DNA of 64,000 nt from Aegilops tauschii subsp. strangulata (lineage: Eukaryota; Streptophyta; Magnoliopsida; Poales; Poaceae), in assembly GCF_002575655.3 (NCBI RefSeq), contig NC_053039.3:378797633-378861632 (forward strand), given 5' to 3'. Positions 32,477-45,543 of this stretch are shown here, in pieces. A program made the translations under genes and the position numbers. The notes beneath the pieces were generated by a model. The model had not been told where the DNA came from. It saw nothing but the letters and a program-made list of their open reading frames with translations, and ran no database searches. The first letter of the stretch is position 1, and each line of letters opens with the position of its first letter.

Positions 32477-35400
32477 TGTGGCACCCCGGCTCAGAGCGAC
32501 CGGTTTACCCTACATTGCCAGCCTAGAGACCATGTCTTCTGGCAACACACAACATCTTGTACAGAAAATAACCGCTTTATTGATGCTAGCGGATCAGAGT
32601 TTATATTACAACAGATGTCGAGGCCAAGCGGCACACACGGTGCCTCTGAACAATATGTACATTATTTAGTGAACATAAAGGGGCCTCGATCATGACAACT
32701 ACGCGGCAGCGGAACAACGTCGTAGCGGGAGCTCCATAGCACAGGGACACCGATGTGGACACGGTCTAGACCCGGACAACACTCCATTCCAACGAGACTT
32801 TCCTGAAATCTGGCATGATACGCCAGGTCAGTACATTGAATGTACTTGCAAGCTCACAATAGACATAATCATAATGACAACCAATATCATGATAATTAAA
32901 CAATTGATAATAATGCAACACCATATCTCCAACATGCTATGATCATGCTCGAACGTCCCTCGGGACGGACTTACCAACCGTGATCATTTACGGATCACAA
33001 ACAAATCACCATCGTGGTCTTGTCAAGAGTAACTCGTGATCCTTACGGCGATCACAACCACGACCAATATTTGGTCTCGAACATCTCGATGGCCTTTCCG
33101 CCATCATCAACAGTGCAAAATTCATAACTTAGTGTGCAAATTTATTAAACGTTGACTCATGGTGGGACCTACTACGAGGCGTCCGTGACCGTGGACTCGG
33201 CTATCGATAGATTATACACTCTGCACAGGTAGCACACTGTACCCACACCACATAACCCATGGCCTCGCATTCCCATTCGGGTGGACCAACGGCATTCCGA
33301 CGAAACCCCTCCATTGCCATGACACTCTCCCGGCCACTCCGACCCAATCCCCAACGGGCTAGTCCTGGGTGGCCCCGTGTCTACCCAAGACACAACGACC
33401 ACCGTCATGGCCAAAACGATCCCACTCGGGGACCCGGTACCATAATCTCAACAATGGGCACACAAGATTATGCCTGCTTACCGGCCAGGGTAAGCATGCC
33501 CATAACCTTCACTAGTTGGAGGCACCGACCAGAGGCATGTCAATGGACCGAATCAAGGCCTTCCCATAAAGGCAAATGTGGTTGCACTGGGAAAAACTCG
33601 ATTCAGCGGCACCATGACCCATTCAACGATATATTCAAGTTGAGTTATATTCAGGTTCAACTTAAAATGAATATGACCGGTGTCATAGCATGCCATGAAA
33701 TGCAGTACTACACATGCATCACATATTAACGAAAATGACTGATGTCAACCATATTCACACCAAGCATAAACATCAACAACTTATATTACTTTCCTGGTCA
33801 GGGTAACTCTCACTTTAACAAGATATTTTGTAGCAAGTTTTATTATTTTTCTCATGCAAGAACATAACTTCGATTAATTTCTCATATGCATAGCAAAAAT
33901 TATACTATCATCACCACAAGCAAATCCTAATTTCTTTACCAACAAAGTTAGGTTCAAACATTCTGTAAATCAAGCAAAATAGCTGAACAAGCACTTAACA
34001 GAATATTAATAACAAATTTTACTATTTTATTTATGCAAGGAAATAACTTTAAGTAATTACTCATATGCATAACAAATCATTTTATCACTACCACAAGTAG
34101 ATCTTAGCTTCTTTACCAACTAAGCTAGTTTCAAACATTCTGTAAATCAAGCATAATAACTAACAAACACTTAACAGAATATAAATAACATAATAGTTAT
34201 TTAAATGCATGGATTAATCATTTCATTCAAGTAAGAAAATCATAAATATTGAAATGACACCATGAAAATGTTGCTGTGGCTTGCCTTAGTGCAGATGAGG
34301 TTCACAAGCCTTCTGGTGATCCTCAAGACAAGCGTCACCCTCTGAAAATAAATTTAAATACAAGAAGAAGATATCAAGAACACTTCTGAAAATCACCAGA
34401 AATCTAGGCAGCACAGAAAAATCTCATTTTTGGTGAGCTGCTAGATTTCCTTGCAAAAAACACAATGCAAAAAGAATCAATTCATTTGGACTTATGGTTG
34501 AAGAGTTATGGCTGTTTGAAGCTTTCTATAAATTCAAATGAATTTGAATAAAAGTAAAACAAACTGGGGGGGGGGGTGACGTCGAAGGCGTAAAGCCTAG
34601 GGGCGCCACCACTCGTACCGCTTTGCGCGCGTACAGAGTGGCTGACTAGCGGGCCCCGCTAGTCAGGTGAGGAGGAGGGGGAGAAGGAAACAGAGGGGGT
34701 CACAGCTTCGCCGGAGCTCTCGCCGGCGACGAGGGCTCCATGGCCAGAACGAGAGGGAGTGATTTAGAGAGGGGACGGAGGCGCACCTGCCCATACCCGT
34801 AGCGTAGCTAGGGGTGGTCGGACGGCGTCGGAATCGACCTCGCAAGCGGAGGAAGAACGCGGTGGTCACCGGAGATGAGGAAGACGACGAGCAGAGGCAA
34901 CTCCAGGGGCTTCAAGTGGTCGGAGCAGCTTCACCGACGAGAGGCGGAGGCTCTGGATGGGTCGCCCTGGCCTGAGAGGGCCTGGAGCTACCGCGACGAC
35001 CAGAGGGGATTGCCGGCGAGCTCGAGCTCGGGGACGGCGGCCCGCGGCCTGCCCGGCCGGGCTACGGTTGCCTACGTGCTAGAGGAGTGGGTGGGAGTGG
35101 TGGATGGTGCTCGAGGAGGCTGGGGGCGGCTCCATTTATAGGCGAGCGGAGAGGGGGGGTTCGGGCTCCGTCGGTGGACACCTGTCCACGGAGCTCGGCG
35201 ACGAGCGGCATCAGTGAGAGGGGGAGAAGGCGACGCAGCTCACACGGCGACTGTTGGCGAACGGGGACGAGCACAGGAGCGAGGAGAAGGCGACGAGCAC
35301 AGTGCGCACCGCACTGTTATGTTGGCCGGACCGTGCCCGTGCTCGCTGCGGCGAGCTCCGGCGTCGGCGAGTGCCAGGGGGGAGTTAATGGCGTTGAGAC

Positions 35401-36213
35401 GAGGATGGTTGTGATGTTTGGCACGCTCTGGCAGATGGGAGAAGCGAGCACGCGCGAACAGAGCGTTCGGCGACACTCAGAGCGCGTCGACACGCAGGCA
35501 TGGCATGGTGGACACGCGTGGTCACCGCGCGAACTCTTCCCTCAGGCCAGCCTACGTCCAAAAATCATGTTTTGCTTGTTGTTCGTGGTGGTTTTGAAGT
35601 TTACCACGTTTTGGTTTGGATTCAAGTGCAGTAGAGGAGTTTTTACAAGCCAAGTAAGTTTCTGATCAGTAACTTTGAGAGGTTACTAAGGTCAAATGGC
35701 TGGGAGTTGGGGGCTGTGCTTTGGAGGTTAGCCATGATCTACTAAGGTGAAGATGCACAAGAAAATCCAGGCACAATGGAGCAAGTAAAATGGTAGTTGC
35801 TGTAGAAACCACCATTTCTGTCCAGAACAGAAAATAATTTCTGTAGCAAAAATATTCCAGAAAGTGATGAAATATTTTTGCTCAGGAAGGTGTCCTAGGG
35901 TTCAAAGAATATTTGTGAATTATCTCAGATTTTTTGGGCCATAAAAATTGGGGTTGCTTTGGAGCATATTGAACTAGCTAGGGTTTCAGAGAGGAAAGTG
36001 AATATTTTTCATTTAAGAAAAATATTCCAAAGATTATTTTGGGGGTGGATCAGAAGGGAAATGATGATTAGGGAGGGAAATGAAGCACTTGGGTGAAAGC
36101 CAAGGATACCCAAGTGTTTAAGTCCATACGAAAAGATTCAAAATTTCCAAATTTCAGAATAACTCCAAATGAATATCAGGCAAATAAGAGGGGGCAAAAA
36201 CCACGCTGTCACA
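32477..36213 (-). repeat. Chromovirus 3' LTR (3,737 bp)
   Basis: On the minus strand it runs from TGTGACAGC to ..GGTGCCACA. It is about 182 bp longer than the 5' LTR because it keeps two diverged copies of a segment at about 33880-34075 (each with CATATGCATA.CAAA). The 5' LTR has one. A G-run is at 34566-34576. The equivalent TATA box (TATAAA, minus) is at 35135-35140 and would read outward toward the FBD exon. Confidence 0.92.
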
Positions 36214-36228
36214 AACCTCCCCCACTTA
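36214..36228 (-). other. Chromovirus polypurine tract overlapping the pol stop
   Basis: Minus strand TAAGTGGGGGAGGTT, directly before TGTGACAGC of the 3' LTR. Its first three bases are the natural stop codon of pol (36228-36226), a compact arrangement common in this lineage. Confidence 0.85.
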
Positions 36229-39200
36229 GAATGAATCTCGTCCTCGAGATTCGGTTGCTTGGGAAAACCACTCTGGATAATGAGCCCTTAGGAATTCTTC
36301 CCGCTCCCAAGTTGATTCTGATTCTGTGTGATGCTCCCACTAAACCTTGTAGAATTTTCTTACTTTACTACGAGTGACCCTTTCCATCTGATCCAAAATT
36401 CTAAACGGTCTTTCTTCATAGGTCAAATCATTTGCCAATTCTACCTCAGCCATAGCAGTCCTTTTCTCAGGCGGGGATATGCAACGTCTTAATTGTGAAA
36501 CATGAAACACGTTATGCACGTCTGCCAATTTCAGCGGGTAGTTCCAACTGATATGCAACAGTACCCACTCGGGACATAACCGGGAATGGACCAATAAATC
36601 TGGGTGCCAATTTTCCACGGGTCTGGAATCTCTTGACGCCTTTCATAGTGGTGACTCGGAGGTATACGTGTTCTCCAGGTTCAAAATTGATCTGTCGGTG
36701 CTTTGTATCATAATAACTTTTCTGTCGAGATTTGGCCAATTGCAATCTGTCTCTGATTTCCTTAACTTGTTTCTCGGCTTCCATCATGAGATCTGTTCTG
36801 AAGATACGGCTATCTCCAGTTTGAGACCAATTTAAAGGAGTGCGGCACTTACGGCCATACAGAGCTTCATACGGTGACATCTTTAGACTGGTCTGGAAGC
36901 TGTTGTTATAAGAAAACTCGGCATATGGCAAGCAGTCTTCCCATTTAGGTCCTTGGGCTAAAGCACAGGCTCGCAACATATCTTCGAGTATTTGGTTTAC
37001 CCGCTCTGTCTGTCCATCTGTCTGAGGATGATAAGCAGTACTATATTTCAGCGCTGTCCCCAAGGCTTGATGGAGACGTAACCAAAAAGCGGAGGTAAAC
37101 AGGGAACCTCGGTCGGAAGTGATGGTTCGGGGTACTCCATGCAGACCGACTATTCTGGATACATACAGCTGCGCAAGTTGATCCGCTCGGTATCTGGTGC
37201 TTATCGGAATGAAGTGAGCAACCTTGGTTAAGGTGTCCACTATGACCCAGATTGCATCCTTGCCTCGCTGAGTCTTAGGCAGTCCTGTAATGAAATCCAT
37301 ACAAACGTCATCCCATTTCCATTGCGAAACTGGCAGCGGTTGGAGAAGTCCGGCTGGCTTCTGATGTACTGCCTTCACCTTGTTGCATATGTCGCAACAG
37401 GCCACAAAACAGGCAATGTCTTTCTTCATTCCATCCCACTAGAATATTTGTCTAAGGTCTTCATACATTTTCGTACCTCCCGGGTGAATGGAATATGAGG
37501 ATTCGTGTGCTTCCGACAAGATTTTCTGCTTTAAGTCAGGCTGATTGGGTACACAAATCCTTCCACGGAATCGGAGGGTACCAAATTTGTCCTTGGAGAA
37601 ATCTGGGGTCTGCTCTGCCATCGGGTTCTTGGAACATTTTTGCAGCTCGATGTCCGCTGGCTGGGCCTTGCGGATCTCTTCCTCAAGTGTGGGGGCAACT
37701 TCCAAAATATTAGCGAGGCCAAAGTCCACTATGACCAGGTTGAGGTGAGCGATCTCCTCTTGGAGTTCGGGAGGCAAGGATTTCAATATGACATTTAAGC
37801 TGACAGGCTTTCGACTGAGTGCATCGACAACCACGTTGGCCTTACCCGGGTGGTAATTTATTCCAAGATCATAATCCTTGACCAACTCTAGCCATCTTTG
37901 TTGATGGAGATTTAAATCCGGCTGAGTAAATATGTATTTAAGACTTTTGTGATCGGTAAAAATTTGGCACCTTTTTCCAATGAGGTAGTGTCTCCAAATT
38001 TTTAGCGCATGAACCACCGCAGCCAATTCCAAATCATGAGTAGGATAATTTCCCTCATGGGGTCGTAGCTATCACGATGCATATGCTACTACCTTGCTGT
38101 CTTGCATAAGTACGCAACCAAGGCCTTGCCTGGAGGCGTCACAATACACATCAAAACTCCGATAAATGTCTGGAAGAGTCAATACAGGTGCGGTTGTCTG
38201 CCGTATCTTTAGCTCATTGAAACTTTTCGCACAGTCCTCCGTCCATTCAAACTTCTTATCCTTTTTGAGCAGCTCCATCATGGGTTTAGCAATCTTGGAA
38301 AACCCTTCAATGAAACGACGGTAATATCCAGCATATATGAGAAAACTCCGGATCTGCGTCACGGTCGTGGGCGGCAACCAATCGAGCACATCCTTTACTT
38401 TGCTCGGGTCCACGGCTATACCTTTCGTGGATAGTACATGTCCGAGAAACCCAACTTGCTTGAGCCAAAATTCGCATTTACTGAATTTGGTGTATAGCTG
38501 ATGGTCGCGGAGTCGTTGCAGCACTGCTCGGAGGTGATCCTGGTGCTCCTCTTCACCCTTGGAGTAAATGAGGATGTCATCGATGAAGACTACCACGAAT
38601 TTGTCGAGGAAGTCCATGAATACTTTGTTCATCAGATGCATGAAGAAAGCAGGGGCATTGGTGAGACCAAAGGACATCACTGTATATTCGTAAAGACCAT
38701 ACCGAGTAGTGAATGCGGTCTTAGGAATATCTTCCTTTTTAATCTCGAGCTGATGATATCCGGTCCGTAAATCGATCTTAGAGAATACTTTAGCCCCACT
38801 GAGCTGATCAAACAGATCATCAATCCTTGGCAGTGGATATTTATTTTTGATGGTGACCTCATTCAGCTGGCAGTAATCTACGCACATGCGGAGGCTGCCA
38901 TCCTTTTTATCCACGAAAATAGCAGGTGATCCCCATGGTGAAGAGCTGGGACGAATATATCCTTTCTGGAGCAGTTCATCAAGCTGTTTCTTTAGCTCCA
39001 CTAATTCTGATGAGGGCATCCGGTAATACTTCTTGTATAACGGTGCAGTTCCGGGCACAAGATCTATTGCAAATTCCAGCTCTCGATCTGGTGGCATGCC
39101 TGGCAGTTCTTCTGGAAATACATCAGGGTACTCGCTGACCACATGAATTAATTCCAACTCGGCCACAGCGGTGAAAACCAATTCTTGCTTGGGTATATTC

Positions 39201-40702
39201 TTGCGAGCATAGAATTTGGTAGTCTGCCCATTCAGACTGGTCAAAGTGACTTCTCGTGTTGCGCAGTTTATGCAAACTGGATATTGGGTCAACCAATTCA
39301 TACCCAATATAATATCCAACTTTGCAGACTCAATAATTATTAGAGAGGTTGGAAAGTAGACTCCGTTGATATTGATTTCCAGATCATGGCAGACCAGATT
39401 GCTCTTGAGTAAAGATCCCGGGGTTTGTACCAGCATATTTTTGCCCAAAAGCGAACAAGGAGATTTGGTTTGGGCAGCAAAACTCCAAGAAATAAAAGAA
39501 TGGGAAGCCCCAGAGTCAAATAAAATTATGGCAGGTATGTCATTAACAGAAAACATACCAATGATGACTTCAGGGTTCTCTTGGGCTTCATCGGCTGAGA
39601 GATGATGCACGTGCCCAGTAAAGTTTTGCTGGGTCGGGCATGACTCTATAAAGTTGACTTGTGGCCTGAATAGGGCATTCGCCTTGTTGTTCTTGGGGCA
39701 CTGTCTGGCATAATGTCCGTTCTGCCCACAACTAAAGCAAGAATTATTGCGCTGACGCTCCTCATGCATTGGGTTGGTCACGACATTCTTGACTTGAGTG
39801 GTGGTCTTGTTAACATTTTGTTGCCAAATTGGCTTGTATTCCACCTGAGTCTGCTGCCAGGTACGAGCCCTTTGCACTGGTTGCCCATCCTTCTTTGGCT
39901 CAAACTTGCGCTTATGGTCGTTGTTAACAGGCCTATTATCTAATATAAGCTTGTGCTCCCGTTCAGCAATGAAAGCCTTGTTCACCAGAGTTTGGAAATT
40001 TGGGAAATCAAACATACTGAGAGTACACCGGAGTTGGGGATTTAAGCCTCCAAGAAATCTGTCAATCTTCCTTTCTTCGGTGGGCACGTCATAAAGGGAG
40101 TAACGAGCCAGATGATTAAATTTTTGCAAATATTCACTCACCGACTGACTTCCTTGGATGAGTGCAAGAAATTCACCCTGCTTAGTCTTCATAACTCCAG
40201 TAGGGATATGATATTTCCGGAACTGATCCTTAAATTTTTCCCAGGTGATTTCTTCATCAACAGGCCACATGGCTTTTGCATTTCCCCACCATATGGCAGC
40301 AGCGCCTTCAAGGTAATGAGTTGCAAATGGAACTTTATCATTTTCTTCAGTACGAGCAATCTCAAGCTTTTTCTCAATGGTAGGCAACCAATCGTTTGCA
40401 TCCAATGGGTTAACAATCTGACTGAAACTGGGTGGCTTGGTCCTTTGAAAATCTGACAGCTTTGAGTAATGACCGTTCTGATTTCCATTCTGTCCAACCA
40501 TAGCTTGCACACTTCTTAATATTTCAATCAGATCATTGTTCCTTCTTTCCTCAAACATACGCAGAATTTTCTTGGTGGAGGGCGGATTTGGCGGTGGAGG
40601 CGGTGGCGGAACGTACGGCTCGGGAGAATGTCCTGCCTGTCGTGCGGAACGACGAACAGGAGTTCCCTCACGAACGTTGCTACTGCTGCCTCCCCCCGTC
40701 AT
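36226..40702 (-). pseudogene. gag-pol: Chromovirus gag-pol polyprotein, broken
   Basis: The start is the ATG at 40702-40700; the frame extends upstream without a better start. Domains in order: gag (about 40440-39990), zinc knuckle [14 protein letters not shown] near 39735, protease [10 protein letters not shown] near 39510, RT with [10 protein letters not shown] near 38580, RNase H with [14 protein letters not shown] near 38140, integrase with HPQTDGQTERVNQ near 37050, and a chromodomain-like end (EERPFRILD..). Breaks: adjacent TGA and TAG at 38074-38069 (CGA, CAG), TAG at 37441-37439 (TGG), a one-base insertion near 36530, and TAG at 36342-36340 (CAG). All four stops fit C/G transitions. 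The first 928 codons, gag through RT, are uninterrupted. Confidence 0.93.
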
Positions 40703-40969
40703 CCTATTGTGGATTTTTCCCAAGACAACGCAATCGAGATGAGAAACATCCAAGAATAAATTTGGGAAAAAGCCAGCAACAAATCCAGGAAGAAAACAAA
40801 AGAGCGAAGAAAATACGGCGAATAAAGTCCCAACATAATTATACATAGACTCATACATGAAAGATAAACAACATGCCAGGTTTAACTACTCTCATACATG
40901 CAACGAAACATCATGACTCGTACGACTACATTCGTACATCATCCGGACGACTGCGAATACTCAGAGGTA

Positions 40970-41782
40970 CTACTGCTCTGCTGGTGCTGCGGTGTCCTCC
41001 CCTGAAGCGGACTCGGATCCTGAACTGACGTGGTTAACGGAAACCTCCGGGTTAAAGGTAACACGACGGCGCTGCCTCGAGGGCTCTCCCACAGGGGCAG
41101 GGGTAGGATGAAGCATCGGGGCTACAGGAGTAGTGAGAAGTGAAACCGACTCGGCAGGAGCACTGAGAGGATTCACGGCCGAAACGCCCGTGCTACTCGG
41201 AGGAGTAACCGGCGAAATAGGGGAACTAGAACTGACTGGAATATAAGGAGTAAATCCCAGAGAAGATGGAGCAGTGCCAGATCTAGTAGAGACTAAAGCA
41301 GCGGCTAAAGCAGTACGGGCACGAGTCAGCTCTCGAGCCAGCTCGTGGATCAGAAGATAGCTAGCGGTGATATATCGAGCAAGGTGGCTAGCAACACTAT
41401 CAGACTCCGGATCAATGATAGGGAAACAGACACGACCATTGTCGTGCAAAGAAGGATAGTAGTAGAAACCTGGGTTGTTGTGCATTCGAACCTCGTTGTA
41501 GCGAAGCTTGACAAGGACCTCGAATGCGGCAAACTGGACAGCCTGAGAAGCGGTAGAGGCGTAACCGCTCCGAGAATTACGAGTGTAAGCGACGGAACCG
41601 GAACTGCTGCGCAGAGTAACCACTGCGTGATACTCATACACTGAGTCTGCTAGACGCTCCCGGTACACACGATAGACTGGGTCGTCTCTGAGAGGGTACA
41701 ACCGACGCCACACGTTGCGAAGGAGGTGCGGTGACGTGTGCGGCATCAGCTGCAACTGGCACGGATACGGCACCGGAGCCAT
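40970..41782 (-). CDS. Leader ORF upstream of gag, possible dsRNA-binding-like fold
   Basis: An intact 270-residue frame (ATG 41782-41780, stop 40972-40970) lies between the primer-binding site and gag, on the coding strand. Residues about 17-95 read helix, three strands, helix: LLRNVWRRLYPLRDDPVYRV, then EYHAVVTLRS, VAYTRNS and ASQAVQFAAFEVLVKL. The spacing and the final Ala-rich helix recall a double-stranded RNA-binding domain. The remainder is low complexity Ser/Pro/Thr with a short basic patch (SRQRRRV) near the end. It stayed open while gag-pol next to it gained four stops. I know similar hypothetical ORFs in grass genomes but no assigned function; the fold is inference. Confidence 0.6.
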   Translation of the reverse strand: MAPVPYPCQLQLMPHTSPHLLRNVWRRLYPLRDDPVYRVYRERLADSVYEYHAVVTLRSSSGSVAYTRNSRSGYASTASQAVQFAAFEVLVKLRYNEVRMHNNPGFYYYPSLHDNGRVCFPIIDPESDSVASHLARYITASYLLIHELARELTRARTALAAALVSTRSGTAPSSLGFTPYIPVSSSSPISPVTPPSSTGVSAVNPLSAPAESVSLLTTPVAPMLHPTPAPVGEPSRQRRRVTFNPEVSVNHVSSGSESASGEDTAAPAEQ

Positions 41783-41937
41783 CTACACTCACAACCATTA
41801 GCAGGTTAGCATAAAAAAAAAATAAACCAAATGCCTGCAATGCAACAACCAGCTATAACTGCTACCATCACTCAAACTTACTCGTGTCTAGCGTCCAGTT
41901 AACACATCGTAGTCTAGCGTGGCCTACGGTCAGCGCG

Positions 41938-41949
41938 GCTCTGATACCA
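41938..41949 (-). other. Primer-binding site, initiator tRNA-Met
   Basis: Minus strand TGGTATCAGAGC, five bases from the 5' LTR edge (41955). This is the standard plant tRNA-iMet primer site and fixes the orientation of the element. Confidence 0.92.
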
Positions 41950-41954
41950 AGCGT

Positions 41955-44900
41955 TTTGGCACCCCGGCTTAGAGCGACCGGTTTACCCTGCATTGCCAGC
42001 CCAGAGACCATGTCTTCTGGCAACACACAACATCTTGGTACAGAAAACAACCGCTTTATTGATGCTAGCAGATCGGAGTTTATATTACAACAGATGTCGA
42101 GGCCAAGCGGCACGCACAGTGCGGCTGAACAATATGTACATTATTTAGTGAACATAAAGGGGCCTCAATCATGACAACTACGCGGCAGCGGAACAACGTC
42201 GTAGCGGAAGCTCCATAGCACAGGGACACCGATGTGGACACGATCTAGACCCGGACAACACTCCATTCCAATGAGACTTTCCTGAAATCTGGCATGATAC
42301 GCCAGGTCAGTACATTGAATGTACTTGCAAGCTCACAACAGACATAATCATAATGACAACCAATATCATGATAATTAACCAATTAATAATAATGCAACAG
42401 CATATGTCCAACATGCTATGATCATGCTCGAACGTCCCTCGGGACGGACTTACCAACCGTGATCATTTACGGATCACAAACAAATCACCATCGTGGTCTT
42501 GTCAAGAGTAACTCGTGATCCTTACGGCGATCACAACCACGACCAATATTTGGTCTCGAACATCTCGATGGCCTATCCGCCATCATCAACAGTGCAATGT
42601 TCATAACTTAGTGTGCAAATTTATTAAACGCTGACTCATGGTGGGACCTACTACAAGGCGTCCGTGACCGTGGACTCGGCTATCGATAGATTATACACTC
42701 TGCAGAGGTAGCACACTGTACCCACACCACGGAACCCATGGCCTCGCACTCCCATTTGGGTGGACCAACAGCATTCCGACGAAACCCCTCCATTGCCATG
42801 ACACTCTCCCGGCCACTCCGACCCAATCCCCAACAGGCTAGTCATGGGTGGCCCCGTGTCTACCAAAGACACAACGACCACCGTCGTGGCCAAAACGATC
42901 CCACTCGGGGACCCGGTACCATAATCTCAACAACGGACACACAAGATTATGCCTGCTTACCGGGCCAGGGTAAGCATGCCTATAACCTTCCCTAGTTGGA
43001 GGCACCGACCAGAGGCATGTCAATGGACCGAATCAAGGCCTTCCCACAAAGGCAAATGTGGTTGCACTGGGAAAAACTCGATTCAGCGGCACCATGACCC
43101 AGTCAACGATATATTCAAGTTGAGTTATATTCAGGTTCAACATAAAAATAAAATGACCGGTGTGATAGCATGCCATGAAATGCAATACTACACATGCATC
43201 TCATATTAACGAAAATGACTGATGTCAACCATATTCACACCAAGCATAAACATCAACAACTTATATTACTTTCCTGGTCAGGGTAACTCTCACTTTAACA
43301 AGATATTTTGTAGCAAGTTTTATTATTTTTCTCATGCAAGAACATAACTTCGATTAATTTCTCATATGCATAGCAAATCATTTTATCATTACCACAAGTA
43401 GATCTTAGCGTCTTTACCAACTAAGCTAGTTTCAAACATTATGTAAATCAAGCATAATAACTAACAAACACTTAACAGAATATAAATAACATAATAGTTA
43501 TTTAAATGCATGGATTAATCATTTCATTCAAGTAAGAAAATCATAAATATTGAAATGACACCATGAAAATGTTGTTGTGGCTTGCCTTAGTGCAGATGAG
43601 GTTCACAAGCCTTCTGGTGATCCTCAAGACAAGCCTCACCCTCTGAAAATAATTTGAAATACAAGAAGAAGATATCAGGAACACCTGAAAATCACCAGAA
43701 AATCTAGGCAGCACAGAAAAATCTCATTTTTGGTGAGCTGCTAGAGTTCTTTGCAAAGAACACAATGCAAAAAGAATCAATTCATTTGGACTTATGGTTA
43801 AAGAGTTATGGCTGTTTTAAGCTGTCTGTAAATTCAAATGAATCTGAATAAAAATAATACAAACTGGGGGGGTGACGTCGAAGGCGTAAAGCCCAGGGGC
43901 GCCACCATTCGTACCGCTTCACGCGCGTACAGAGTGGCTAACTAGCGGGCCCCGCTAGTCAGGTGAGGAGGAGGGGGAGAAGGAAACAGAGGGGGCCGCG
44001 GCTTCACCGGAGCTCTCGCCGGCGATGAGGGCTCCTTGGCCAAAACGAGAGGGAGGGATTTAGAGAGGGGACGGAGGCACACCTGCCCGTACCCGTAGCG
44101 TAGCTAGGGGTGGTCGGACGGCGTCGGAATCGACCTCGCAAGCGGAGGAAGAACACGGTGGTCGCCGAAGATGAGGAAGACGACGAGCAGAGGCAACTCC
44201 AGGGGCTTCAAGTGGTCGGAATAGCTTCACCGATGAGAGGCGAAGGCTCTGGATGGGTCGCCCTGGCCTGAGAGGGGTTGGAGCTACCGCGACGACCAGA
44301 GGGGATCACCGGCGAGCTCGAGCTCGGGGACGGCGGCCCGCGGCCTGCCCGGCCGGGCTACGGTTGCCTACGTGCCAGAGGAGTGGGTGGGAATGGTGTA
44401 TGGTGCTCGAGGAGGCTGGGGGCGGCTCCATTTATAGGCGAGCGGAGAGGGGGGGTTCGGGCTCCGCCGGTGGACACCTGTCCACGGCGCCCGGCGACGA
44501 GCGGCGTCAGTGAGAGGGGGAGAAGGCGACGCAGCTCACACGGCGACTGTTGGCGAACGGGGACGAGCACATGAGCGAGGAGAAGGCGACGAGCACAGTG
44601 CGCAACGCACTGTTGTGTTGGCCGGACCGTGCCCGTGCTCGCTGCTGCGAGCTCCGGCGTCGGCGAGCGCCAGGAGGGAGTTAATGGCGTTGAGACGAGG
44701 ATGGTGGCGAAGTTTGGCACGCTCGGGCAGACGGGGGAAGCGAGCACGCGCGAATAGAGCGCTCGGCGGCACTCAGAGCGCGTCGACACGCAGGCATGGC
44801 ATGGTGGTCATGCGTGGTCACCGCGCGAACGCTTCCCTCAGGCCAGTCTACGTCCAAAAATCATGTCTGGCTTGTTGTTCGTGGTGGTTTTGAAGTTTAC

Positions 44901-45509
44901 CACGCTTCGGTTTGGATTCAGGTGCAGTAGAGGACTTTTTACAAGCCAAGTAAGTTTCTGATCAGTAACTTTGAGAGGTTACTGAGGTCAAATGGCTGGG
45001 AGTTGGGGGCTGTGCTTTGGAGGTTAGCCATGATCTACTAAGGTGAAGATGCACAAGAAAATCCAGGCACAATGGAGCAAGTAAAATGGTAGTTGCTGTA
45101 GAAACCACCATTTCTGTCCAGAACATAAAATATTTTCTGTAGCAAAAATATTCCAAAAAGTGATGAAATATTTTTGCTCAGGAAGGTGTCCTAGGGTTCA
45201 AAGAATATTTGTGAATTATCTCAGATTTTTTGGGCCATAAAAATTGGGGTTGCTTTGGAGCATATTCAACTAGCTAGGGTTTTAGAGAGGAAAATGAATA
45301 TTTTTCATTTAAGAAAAATATTCCAAAGATTATTTTGTGGGTGAATCAGAAGGGAAATGATGATTAGGGAGGGAAATGAAGCACTTGGGTGAAAGCCAAG
45401 GATACTCAAGTGTTTAAGTCCATATGAAAAGATTCAAAATTTCCAAATTTCAGAATAACTCCAAATGAAAATCAGGCAAATAAGAGGGGGCAAAAACCAG
45501 GCTGTCACA
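41955..45509 (-). repeat. Chromovirus 5' LTR (3,555 bp)
   Basis: On the minus strand it starts TGTGACAGCC at 45509 and ends ..GGTGCCAAA at 41955, where the last bases of the usual CCACA have changed. It lacks about 180 bp present in the 3' LTR (junction near 43375), as expected from deletion between two short direct repeats. Frames seen on its plus strand, as at 42738-42995 and 44253-44574, are repeated in the other LTR and carry no domain. Confidence 0.92.
44430..44436 (-). promoter_or_regulatory. Chromovirus 5' LTR TATA box
   Basis: TATAAAT in the minus-strand context TCGCCTATAAATGGAGCC, within a GC-rich part of the LTR. The same box is in the 3' LTR at 35135-35140. Confidence 0.65.
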
Positions 45510-45543
45510 ACATAGTGGAGGGCCGTTATAGCCCACTTTTGTA

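Larger units (their letters stand above)
32477..45509 (-). mobile_element. Full-length Ty3/Gypsy retrotransposon (chromovirus, Tekay/Del-like), TSD ACATA
   Basis: On the minus strand: 5' LTR 45509-41955, primer-binding site, leader ORF, gag-pol, polypurine tract, 3' LTR 36213-32477. The flanks are a perfect duplicate ACATA (32472-32476 and 45510-45514). Lineage is inferred from the tRNA-Met primer site, gag with a CX2CX4HX4C knuckle, the order PR-RT-RNH-INT, and a chromodomain-like tail after integrase. The coding region has four stops and one frameshift. The element lies inside an intron of an F-box/FBD gene. Confidence 0.95.

Noticed and set aside
33259..33729. Open frame repeated at 42738-42995
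   Set aside because: Both copies lie in the two LTRs of one element, on the strand opposite to transcription, with no motif.
44253..44893. GC-rich frames, also at 34875-35665
   Set aside because: Located in LTR U3/R sequence around the TATA box; length reflects high GC only.
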